Assembly: GCA_020152595.1 (NCBI GenBank)
Contig: JAIGNY010002073.1
Location: 1,661,001 to 1,725,000 of the forward strand
Direction of reading: 5' to 3'
Source of the DNA: Chiridota heheva
Lineage: Eukaryota; Echinodermata; Holothuroidea; Apodida; Chiridotidae
Length of the DNA: 64,000 nt
This document shows, one piece after another, positions 1-11,900 of this stretch (position 1 is its first letter; every line of letters starts with the position of its first letter). A program made the position numbers and the translations under genes. Under the pieces are notes generated by a model that had not been told where the DNA came from, ran no database searches, and worked only from the letters and a program-made list of their open reading frames with translations.

Positions 1-1225
1 CCAATATTTTTGCATAACTTGTACTGTTGCAGGCTTCATAGGTAGCCTGTGGTGTACATCTCCTTTATTCCCCAACCGCCGTTTTTGGCCATTTTCGGCC
101 ATTTTCAGCGGTTCAGTTAAAAAACAATTGACCACTATTGACCTTTGAAGTCGCTCATGCACGGTTAATATAAATATTGTGTGGATAAATTGTTTACAGA
201 ACCAATTAATCTCTGAACTGTAAGTGTAGCTTGTATTTAAAATGTATTTCATAGCAAAGAGGAAAGTGGGCATATCTGCATGATTTTTAAGCAGATGTAA
301 AAGTCCGGGAAATACATGTTAAGTCCAGGACTTAACATGTATTTCCCACTAGGCCTAGGCCTAAGTCAATTTGCCTTTAAGTTTAATGCCTTTGTGGGGA
401 CTGACCTTATAAGTTAAACTCCACTGGTTTGGATGGCGTGGTATGGCCCAGCAAGCTGTTGTGTTGTAGCAGTTTGGTACTTCCCTCAGCTGCATTGTCT
501 CAGGTCTAGTGATGCTCATGTGCTGGGCAGAAGATACCCAGTGAATAATTAAAAAATTAACGAAATGTTTAAACTATATAAGTCTTCACAAATCTCATCC
601 TAAAACATCCCCACCCCTCAATTTCTGTCCTTCCCCTGTTTTAATAAGTACCAAATTTAATCACTCTTTTCTGAAACAGTAACAAAACCATACACTTAAT
701 TTAATCAAAATCCAATCATAAGTTATTAAAATGTCTTGATGACAAATAGACAAACAAACAGAGGCAAAAACCTAACCTCCATCCAACTTCATTGGTGGAG
801 GTAATAAAAAGAATAGTGAGAGCTACATTTATTCTTTTTCACCTGGGTTGATGTTAGCGTCGGTGTCCGCCTTTCGGAAGAGTTTCTTTGTTTGGTTAAA
901 GTTTTTGGAGTAGTTTTTTTGTTATGACAATGACATGAAGTAGAAATTGGAATATTTGTGCTGGCATGAAAGAAAAGTCAAATAATAGAGCCTTAGCCAC
1001 AAAAGAATTCAAAATTAAGTGTCTTGGGTATTGAAAAGAAATATAAACAATAAGTTCTTGCTCCAAAATAGAGAAAACAAAAGACTTATGGTAATCTAAC
1101 TTAATCTGCCATAAGTCTCTTGCCTCAAAATAATTATTCTAAATTAAGTGTCTTGTGTATGAGAAGAAATTTAAATGTTAAAGTGCACAAAAGGCTTGTT
1201 CAAAGTAGACAGCCCTATCTGATTT
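1..1225. other. Upstream non-coding DNA
   Basis: AT-rich with no supportable gene. It holds the palindrome at 307-347 and, at about 845-920, a short segment (GCGTCGGTGTCCGCC then TTTGGTTAAAGTTTT) that matches the start of the tandem array near 32300, so it is a fragment of that repeat family. Confidence 0.6.
307..347. repeat. Perfect 20-bp-arm palindrome
   Basis: GGGAAATACATGTTAAGTCC at 307-326 is followed after one base by its exact reverse complement at 328-347. The 41-base hairpin has a one-base spacer. It is followed by TAGGCCTAGGCCTA, also self-complementary. Confidence 0.9.
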
Positions 1226-1257
1226 TTATAGAAACATTAAGTTGAGTATGATTTTAA

Positions 1258-2290
1258 GGGACATGACATGTGGTGGGATGTCATTAGATGGGATTTCATC
1301 TGGAATGTTGGGTAGAAATCTAAAAGATGACAATGATGATTGGAATATTAGTTGGGATGAAGGTGGGATTTTATGTGGTACAGGGTGAAAGTTTATGTAG
1401 GATAGGGGGATGGCATGTGGGACAGTACATTGGATTGCTAGACAGTGTGTTGACATGTTGGACAGGGTGGGTTTTGCACATGGGATTTGGCATGTAGGAC
1501 AGGGTCATGTGGTGGAATGACAAATCTGGATTTTAGGTGTGATTGCATGTAGTACATACATGTACATAGGGTATGGGATGACATTTGGGACAGGTTGGGA
1601 TGGAACTTGGGATTTTATGTTATGTTACTTTACACTTGCATATTTTTTTATGTTGCTTGACCCACTTGTTTTCTTAAATAGTAAACTGGTTTACTATCCA
1701 GGATCTAGTTCTGGGAATGTGTGGGGCTTGGGGAGGGTAGGAGTTAAAGAGGGTATAGGTTGGGGAGGATGTTAGGGCTAAATTACATAATGAAAACTAA
1801 CAGACAAAAAATTTCCATTTTCAAGAATGGTGTAAGATGAATAGATAGTTTGGTACTTGTAGGTAAAGGACTAAAAACATAATTGCATCACGCCACAGGA
1901 TGCTTTGTTTTATTTTTATTTTAAAAGTCAGGGCCTCTCCTTCCTTTGTGGTTCAGTGGTAGCACCAAAAGAGGTGTTTCAGTTAAGTTTGCTTTCATAT
2001 GTTTTCTGAGTTACTGGGGGAGGTAGTAGCCTTGAGCTTGTTTTTTTGTCTTATCTGGGACAAGTCTAAGATATTTTGAGGCTGATATTAAAATGTGAAA
2101 ATCTAAAATAAGGGAAAAGGTAAGTGCATCCTTCAAAGCTCAGTCAATTTGAAATCAACTACAGGTCCTACCATTATCCATTACTGCATACTGTACATCC
2201 TCTAATAAGCCCAATCTCTATGCTAGCTTTGAATAGTCGAGCATGCTGTCCTTCCGACATGTTCTAGTTTCAGTCCTTTTAATAAAACGT
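1258..2290 (+). repeat. Interspersed repeat family A, copy 1
   Basis: About 1 kb that recurs at 33600-34560 and 41222-41990. Shared landmarks in order: ACATGTGGTGGGATG and neighbouring short GGGACAGGGTGG-type subrepeats, a TTGCTTGAC segment, GGATCTAGTTCTGGGAATGTG, AAAAGAGGTGT, TTTTCTGAGTTACTG and TTTGAATAGTCGAGCAT. Open frames on both strands within it follow the subrepeats and have no coding character. Class of element unknown. Confidence 0.75.
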
Positions 2291-2803
2291 TAGAGCAGCA
2301 TGCATACATTAGTTGTTGTGCTCCTTAAAATTTCAAACAGTCAGACCCGACCTGATAAATAAGCAGGTCGAGTCAGACTTTTCCTCTTTATTTTCTTTAT
2401 TCTAAAAACCACAAGTAATTATAATCTAATTCCCTTATCAACAGCCCCATTGTATTCGTTCTACTGGTTGAGCAGTTATTCTAAGTAAGATAAGTGGTCT
2501 CATTATTTGCTACAGTAAGTTTGTGGTCATAATTTACTGGAACAAATTTTTAAGGAAAAGTACAAGTTATGTATGTTATATTTTACAGTTCTTAGATATC
2601 CATTTGACTCTTCTTTGACAATATGGAGATAATATGGACAATTATATAATGTGTAAGAAATCCCTTGCTTTGACTGCATTATACCTTCAACTGCTATCTT
2701 TCCTTTTTTTTTTGATGACTTACATGTAATAGATCAGCTGTCAGCTAAGGGCTAGAGATACACTTCTAAAAATTAGATACTTGCACAGGTTTCTCAGAGC
2801 ATT

Positions 2804-2944
2804 ATGGGTTCAAAAGAATTTGGAGAGCATGTATACAGAGGGAACAACTCCTTTGACTGTGTTGTTGTAGGAGCTGGTATTGAAGGCTCATCCACAGCGT
2901 ACAATTTAGTGAAGAGTGGGTGTAAAACGTTACTCCTTGAGCAA
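2804..2944 (+). CDS. PIPOX: PIPOX exon 1 (start codon, FAD-binding fold)
   Basis: Encodes residues 1-47, starting [19 protein letters not shown] and ending in LLLEQ. The beta-alpha-beta dinucleotide motif [14 protein letters not shown] is complete, with the acidic residue that contacts the FAD ribose at position 46. The exon ends in phase 0 at a strong donor, CAA then GTAAGT. The ATG is chosen because it is the only one in frame ahead of the fold and gives the family's usual short lead. A possible 3' splice site (ttgcacag) lies 15 bases upstream of the ATG, so a non-coding first exon further 5' is possible but not shown. Confidence 0.95.
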
Positions 2945-5900
2945 GTAAGTGATAATTTATTTGTATGATTTTTATGTATTGTGGAGAATTTGAATTAAAA
3001 GAATTTTAAGTGACTAGGCACCTGTTTAGAGGTGCTGTGGCTCAGTGGTTATGGAGTTGTGTTTGTATTCGAAAGGTACCGTTTTCGATTTCCGTTGTGA
3101 GCGCTGCATTGTGTCATTGAGCAAGACACTTTACTTTATATGCTTCAGTCCACTCAGCTGTAAAATAAGTACCAGCACTGCTGGGGAGTTAATCTGCGAT
3201 GGACTAGTGTCCCATCCAGGAGGAGTCATGTACTCTCATCTTTTGCGCCACGGAATTTGGAAATAAGCACCAACTCAATGAGCCTAATGGCTCGGATGGA
3301 TTTATCTTTTTCGGCACCAGTTCATTGTTGGTTAATGGACCATTAACACTCAGATTATCTTTTTGTTCAATTGTTGACTAGAAAGAACATTGAAATTGCT
3401 GCGTATAGCAGGCTATGAGTTTGCTTCAGTTTTGTTAAAAGCTGTACTTAGTTTCTGAGTTATGATGCTGCTGATTAAAATGATAAGAAATGTTTGTTGT
3501 ACAGAATGTACAGTACTTGGCATTGCCAGATTATTATTATTATTTTATTTGGGGAGCACAACAGTTAAGATGAAAAAATAAGGGGCACAAGAAATGACCT
3601 AAAAATACATGCATACAGTAGTGTGCAATGAATGGTATGGGGTTGAGGAGTACACTTAGGGGCCCATGTCAGGTCCATAGATCCTAATGGGTAGGGTTCA
3701 TGTGCAAACCTGGTTGGGATACTTACATGGGAGAAATTCCAGAAAGCTCTGATGATTCCATGTTTCTGTTGATGGCTTAAAATGATGTCAAAAATTTCAA
3801 TGAAGTTTACTTGAAAATACATGCAGTTTCAAAAGTTTAAGTGTTGAGGTATACAAAATTTAATTTACTTTAACACTGTAAACAACAGGCCAAAAGCAAT
3901 GAAAAAGAGTCAAAGGGTGAAAAACAAGCAAAATATCATATTTTGCTGGTACTCTGCTGCTGCCAATGTTCTTGCCAAAGGTTAATGAAAATCAGGTAAA
4001 AATTTGCAAGAATAAGAACATTTTATTCAGACAAAGCACTTTTTTCCTTCTTGGAAATGTTGGGCCCATATTTGCCTTATGCAGAGCAAAGTTAAATTCT
4101 GAGGGTCCTTGGAAACAACCACAAACCAATGGTGACATTGTAATTTATTTTTGCAATAAGATGGTGGAACATGGTGTAAAATTTGGAATGAAAGCACATC
4201 AAAGAGATTAAAACATTAACAAAAAATTGAGTTTTGTTTGTATAAGTCTAAATTTGAACTAATCATAGAAAAAAAGGACAGAAAATATTTGAAATCCAAC
4301 TCATCCATGTTCTTATTATTATTTTCATTTGGGGGCACAGCAAGTTTTTAGGGGGACAAGTGCCCTTGTATTCACCTTAGTGTGAGATAATGTGAATGTG
4401 AGATATGATATATAGGGAGTGTTAAACAGAACAAGATCTTCATATTTATGATTACAATAGTTTTGTTCTTCAAAATTAGTCATTGATCACTAATATAATG
4501 TAATGTCTCTCCTACTTTAGTTAGATTTTGATTGGTTTTTATTAGTTTCTTGAATTTTTTTAGAGTGTATAATATCCTTCAGAATTTTGTGGTGGGGGTT
4601 AAAAAACTTATTCATATGATGAACATCAGAAAATGAGCAATAATTTAACAGGTGAAAGTGGAGAGATTACCCTGCTTGCCCTCCTCCACCGCCCATAACT
4701 CGCCCAAAAATATGGGCAGAGTTAAAAAAAAGAAGGAAAAAAAAGCCCTATGCTTCGTAAAAATCCTTACAAATTCCTCAAAATTGTTGCTACCTGGTTA
4801 CTGTGGAGAAAATGAAGCCCACTGCCCACCAGAGCTTGTGATTGACTGATAGAATACAAAGTTGTCCTGCCTGTTTGTAACAAGTGTGTCAGGCTGGCAA
4901 GGGAAAAAAAATCTCAAATCACACACAAAGCATCAGTGAGAATTAAAAACTAAGCAAAATAAAAGGAACCAACAATCTGAAAATTCAGTGAAGTGTTTTA
5001 ATTTTGTTTGATAGGTGTTCTTGATACTATAAACCCTGAGTGAGCCAGTGTTGGTCGAAAGTGATCTGTGGGAGAAAAAAAAAACAATCTTTCTTTCTGC
5101 CCACCCTCCCTTGCAATTTTTCACAAGAAGGGACAAACAAACAAACAAACAAACAAACGAAATCTGGCCTTATGATAATTGAAACAACTGTAAAATGGAT
5201 GGTTTATAACTTTACTTTCTCTTGTTATTATTTAGATGATTTTGGATAGCTTGTAAAGAAATGTAACTAGTGTGCCTCTAGGTATTTCTTTAACTTCCTC
5301 ATAGTTCCCACCATCTTCAAATGCTTAAAAACTGACCCACATGGAATTGTGTGTTGCCCTAATAAAAATTATGCAGAGCAGTAAAGCACAAGCACAAATG
5401 TACAATAGTAAAGTTGTTGAATACATATTTGACTACAACCACAAGTAACTGAACTTCTTTGAAGCTTTCAAAATATTGAAAGGGAAAACAGTATAGAGGT
5501 CTGACAGTTCATTTGTATAATGACTTTCAAATTGTCATCCAGCATTAATCATTATTCCAAAATTATTCTTAGCTATACATAATCTTAATCTGCAGTATAT
5601 GTCACTTTTGCTGCTAAGCAACAGGCAATTCTTGTAAGATACATCTGCGTAAAAGTCCAGGCTTATCGGAAGATACTGCAATTAAAAATATTGCCCTTGT
5701 AGGACTTACCATTGAATACTGTAATCATGTTTTCTGAAAATTTATTGTCACATGATGTAAACACATCATAACTTACATTTCTTTTGTGGTTTTCATATTT
5801 GAATTTCAGTTGAGTAATTTGATATCTTTTGTTGTACATGTTGCAAATTTGACTGCCATTGGACAAAAGTGTTCAAATGTACTGTGTATTCTTGTACAAA

Positions 5901-8900
5901 TTTGTTTGTCTTAAAAAGTGATTATATAACAAGAAAGCAATTCATGGAGTTGCTAATCTCATCACCTTAAGCATACAGCATAGTGGGGGAAATAGCTAAC
6001 AGGGTCACTATAGATCTGAGACTTGACCCTGTGACCTCAGAGTCTAGGGGACACTAGTTCTGTGGCATTTGACCCCAGATTTATACGACACAAGTTCATG
6101 TACCAAGATATCATTGTGCAACATAGGGTTGGTACAGATCTTGCCCTCTTGGGACTTTAAAGTGGTACTAAATTGTACAAATTAACACATAATTACCTCC
6201 TAAAATTGTATATTTGACCATTGACCCTAACCACCAAAACAATATGTGGGTGATGAGATAACAACATCAGTATTTTTAAAGACTGCTGTTTATATGCAAA
6301 GCAGCAGATTAAGGATTTCATTATATTACATTGATAGCAAACTGTAGTATTATAAACTAACTATTTCAAGTTAATTTTGCTGAGAGCCTTTGGACGTTGT
6401 GTATATTATAGTTATCGTACATTGGTATATTTCAATACACCCAGTCATGTACATTATACTTACTGTACATTGGTTTATTTCAATACACACAGTCATGTAC
6501 ATTATACTTACTATACATTGGTTTGTTTCAATACACCTAGTCATGTACATTATACTTGCTGTACATTGGTTTGTTTCAATACACACAGTCATGTACATTA
6601 TACTTACTGTACATTTGTATGTTTCAATACACCCAGTCATGTACATTATACTTACTGTACATACGTATATTTTAATACACCCAATCATGTACATTATACT
6701 TTACATTGGTTTGTTTCAATGCACCTAGTCATGTACGTTATACTTGCTGTACATTGGTTTGTTTCAATACACACAGTCATGTACATTATACTTACTGTAC
6801 ATTTGTTTGTTTCAATACACACAGTTATGTACATTATACTTACTGTACATTCGTATATTTCAATACACCCAATCATGTACATTATACTTTACATTGGTTT
6901 GTTTCAATACACCTAGTCATGTACATTATACTTGCTGTACATTCGTATGTTTCAATACACACAGTCATGTACATTATACTTAACTGTACATTTGTATGTT
7001 TCAATACACACAGTCATGTACATTATGCTTACTGTACATTCGTATATTTCAATACACCCAATCATGTACATTATTCTTTACATTGGTTTGTTTCAATACA
7101 CCTAGTCATGTACATTATACTTGCTGTACATTTGTATGTTTCAATACACACAGTCATGTACATCATACTTGCTGTACATTGGTATGTTTCAATACACCCA
7201 GTTATGTACATAATGGCACAATGATATTGTATGTTACAATACACCCAGTCATGTACATTGGTATGTTACAATGCACACAGTCATGCAATACAAGGTCACA
7301 TTGATCTTCAAATCTTCTTTGAGTTCTTTTTTGTCTCTTTCACATCATTTGCAGGTGATATCATTATTGATTACTTTCAGAGTTACAATTTTGTTGATAG
7401 ATGGTAAATTTGTCACTCATTGATACAACAATATACCCAAGCAAAGCATTACTTGAATTTTGTCTATAAGTCAAAAATATAATATTTGGCTTGGAAATTT
7501 CCCCTGGCACCCCTCCTACACCCCCTCCTACACTCGCTCCTACACCCCTTCCTACACTTCCTCCTACATCTCCCTCCTACACCCCCTCCTACACCCCCTC
7601 CTACACCCCCCTCTTACCCCCTCCTACATCTCCCTCCTACACCCCTCCTACATCCCCTCCACACCCCCTCCTACATCCTCTTCTACACCCCCTCCTACAC
7701 CCCTCCTACATCCCCTCCCACACCCCTCCTACACCCCCTCCTACACCCCTCCTACACCCCCTCCTACATCCCCTTCCTACACCCCCTCCTACACCCCCTC
7801 CATCCCCCCTCCTACACCCCCTCCTACATCCCCGCCTACATCCCCTCCATACATCCCCCTCCTACATCCCCCTCCTACACCTATGTTGGTGTTGACATGG
7901 ATCCACAAATGTTTAACCAGGGACGTAGCTAGAAGATTTAAATGAGGGAGTGTAGATGTGATTTTTGCCAACAAAATACCTTTAGTAACATTATGTGCCA
8001 TAGGCGGCACCAGGCATGCATAGCATATGAAGGCATTGTATAATACTGTGGGTGATATGAATGGGAATACATCTTGCAAGTTGATAATCTGTGTTAATAA
8101 ATCTCTTTAGGATTGATTAAAATGCACAGCAATAGAGGCCCATTGAGGTAACTCTGAAATTGTGACTTACTGGTTTGTGTGCATACTGTACTTTTTATGG
8201 CTGTTGACGGTGTAAGAATGCTAGTTTTCGTTGATGCTTCTGGTGCACACTGATGTACATGTATTGTGTATTTCTGAAATGCAGTTAGGTCAAATGTCAG
8301 TAGTCAAATATGAAGAGTTCCTGCATATTTCCTGATACCGACCAAAGTAATTCTTAAGAACATGGTATAAAGTTCAAGCCTTGGTATTGACTGTTAACAC
8401 CCATCAAACAACCAAGGTGATGAATGCATACATCTAGTACAGTACATGTATGAATTGTACAATGCAAAGTATTTTGACAAAAAACGTTTTGTATTAAACT
8501 TTTTTTGTAATGCAATTCTATGTACTGTAGGTGTGAAGGTAAGTAAGTTCATCTAAGAACTTACAATCACTGTTAGCTTGTCAAGGTTACATGCTTGAAG
8601 TGAGCTTATTCATTTTTTTTTTGTAAGCTCATAGATGTTTCAATTGTTTGTCTGAATGGACAGCTCAAACTATTTTTGTAATTCTTGAAGTTCCTTCCAT
8701 ACAGTAAGTCTTGATCATGATTGGAAAGTATTCCCGCTAGATTTAAAATTATGATAAAGAATAAAAAGATAAAAAAAGATTTGCATAAAAGAATACGAAG
8801 TCCCACTGTAATATATCACATATTTGCATACAAATTTGCATATTGATGCCTTAGATGTCAAAATCCTGTAAAATTGTAAATTTTTGACTGCTTTTGATGA

Positions 8901-11900
8901 ATTTTTTGCTACTTTTATGATTCTTTATTAATTTTAAAGCAATTTAGCTACATGAATGTTGCCTTTATACGTCCACATACACCATACATATATTTAAGTC
9001 ATTTAGCTACATGAATGTTGCCTTTATACGTCCACATACACCATACATATATTTAAGTCATTTAGCTATATGAATGTTGCCTTTATACGTCCACACACAC
9101 CATACATATATATAAGTCATTTCAGCTGTGATCCCTTGTCTCCAAATGTACATATTTGTTGAATTTTGCTCTTTAAATTGTAACACCAAATACACATACT
9201 GTACTATTAGCTATCTGCATATATGTGAATAATACTTTTGCAAAAAATTGCCAAAAATGCTTCAATATTTCATATAGATTTTAAATTTGTCTGCCTTTCG
9301 TTTAAAATCAAATTGCAGCAAAAGTACAAAATTCCCTATTTATTATACCAATGCTGTGAAGCGATGTGAGATAATAAGAGCTTCATTTCATATTCTACTG
9401 CATGTCGGTTAAAGACTGCCTGTTTAATCAAATATAAAAAACGTGAAAATCTTGAGATTCTTGATTTGGATGTCAAACTTCCCAGAAATGAGGCCAAGCA
9501 CTTAATATCGAACATAGAGAAGGTGCCCAATCTTGATTAAAATCTTTTTGAATACTTTATGAGGCTCGCTCACATTACCAGGTGATTGCAATAGCGGGGA
9601 AGTATTGTCATGACTATTAATTTCATTTACTGTGAGATTGCTATAGAACAATCCATTTGACAATTTGCTATGTCCATTGCCTTCAGAAACATAATCCATT
9701 GCCTTCAGAAACATAATGCAGGTGTTTTAGAGGAAACTCAGGAAAGAAATATAATTGACAGCTGTTTGCTGCATTATTTGACATTCTGCATATGTCAATC
9801 AAGAAGAAAGTCTAGAACATTAAAATTACTTTCTGCTTGTTAAATTGTCGTACTGTATGAGGTGCCCAGTGTGTTTTCAGCTTTCAGATGCAATGCTCTG
9901 AGGCATTTGCAAATGGATAATTTTTATTGCAAGTCTGATACAAGTCAATATTTGTATGGCTTAAGTGTGAAGGAATTTGTGTATCATATAGAAAGACTGT
10001 GCTGCAACTGATCCTCGTATTTGACAGAAAGTAAAGATTAAATGAGGCAGAATAACTTAAGGTTGGAAATGTGGAAGATGTGAATTTCTTTTTATGAATC
10101 AAACAAAGTCTTTGAGGATATGTTTGATTTCATTTGATTATTTGTTGATTGACAAAGTCGGTAGTTCTTGACATAGGCATCAGAAACACGGTGGGGTGGG
10201 GTGGTGCCTGCTTTCAGAAGTGCATGCTGAAGTGTACTTCCCCCCCCCCCCTCCCACACTTTATACATACCATATTTGGAGCACAGTGGCCTAGTGGTTA
10301 AGGCGTCGGGCTCTGGTGTGGAAGGTACTGGATTCGATTCCCGGCCAGGCCAGTGTGTTGTGTCCTTGAGCAAGACACTTTATCTTCATTGCTTCAGTCC
10401 ACCCAGCTGTAATGGGTACCTGTGAGGGCAGTGACAGTGCTATGTGTTTGGAGCCCGGCGCCTGTATATGGCTGCTGATAAAACGGGCTTGTGACTCCCC
10501 AGGGAGTGAGAAAGTTTTCAGGAGAGTTAAGGCCCAGTGACCAGGGTAATAATTGTAAAGCGCTTTGAGACAGTCTAGGACAGTATAAAGCGCTATATAA
10601 GCATTACGATGATTATAAGCATTACGATTATATTTGTGTGTTTTTTACCTTTCAATAATATCTATAAATTAATGAAAGGTGTAGCTTATATACTGCAGTA
10701 GAGGATCCTTTGTATCTGCAACAAAAATATAGGTTTCTCTATTTCTGAAGTGATTGTCAAATGCTTTCCCAATGTTATAATTACAGCCTAATGATTTCCT
10801 GCTGCAGACCATTCCCCTGAATGCATTATATTGTACCTGTATATTTATCGTATGATCCCAGTTGAGCATTCTTACTACAAAATCTTATTATTTCCAAAGA
10901 GTGTCTGAAAGGAATATTCCCTTGAATTTTCTTTTTCATTTATGACCAAGAAGTATTAAAGAAAGAAATTGGTGGAAGAACCATATCTCATTCCCTTTAG
11001 GAGTTCATGCGTTTCAAAGAAAGTGTGTTGGAAGTGTGATGTCATAACTGCAGATCAAAAAAATGTTGATTTATTTCTTTGAAAATAAATTAACCGTATC
11101 TAAATTATTGAAAACAATTTTTGTTTCATTATTGAGGTTGGTATAATGTGCTCTTTACAAGAACCTGCTTTGCCCATCAGATCATGTACCTTACAATACA
11201 AATGAAAGAATTTTTTTAAATATTGTTATCTTGTATCTTCCTTTATGACATCACACTGTACACGGTGAGGTCACTTTTCAACACTCGCACAATCTTTGAA
11301 ATGCAATAACTCCTCAATGGATTAAGATATCAATGTGTGTTTTCACCAATATGTTTCTTTACCAGTCCACTATCATGAAAATGAAATAAATGGAGGCAAA
11401 ACAATAAGTATTTTTTCTATGTGTGTGTTTGGAAAGGGTGGAAGGGGAGGGGGGGGGGGAAGCCAGAATTGAAGTTTGAAACTTTTAGGTTCCAATTCGA
11501 CAGTGTCAGGAACCTACAGTATGCTGGTATGTGTGTGTATTGGCGTACGAGTGTTTGCATTTGTGGGTGTATGTGAGCTTAAGCACTATATATGCATTGG
11601 ATTCAGGTCATATGTGGTATATTGAGAGCCAATGGCCATAAATGTGCTCTATTGTTTGTAGTGGTATTAAGTAGTGGGCGGGCTTAATGTTGAAATGCTC
11701 ATATTTTAACAACTGCATGTCCATTTTGTTTTAAATTTCATACAATTACATGTATGTTGTTAGCTACTAGTGTGTACAACAGTTCATGGTACAAAAATTG
11801 TGAATATCATTAATAAACATAGGGGGCAGGGCTTAATACTGTACGTGGTTTTGTCCAAAGGAGCTTGTAAACACTTATCTCAAGGACAACTCATTATATT

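Noticed and set aside
6412..7290. CRISPR-like array
   Set aside because: The repeats are directly adjacent with no unique spacers and the genome is a spliced animal genome.
6371..7304. Overlapping open frames on both strands across the 48-bp repeat
   Set aside because: The repeat length is a multiple of three, so several frames stay open on both strands; the products are simple repeats of the unit.
7460..8079. Pro/Ser/Thr-rich proteins in three frames
   Set aside because: By-products of the CCTCCTACAC minisatellite.
10278..10350. tRNA gene
   Set aside because: Good A and B boxes but the stems do not pair fully and the sequence continues into a SINE body and LINE-like tail.
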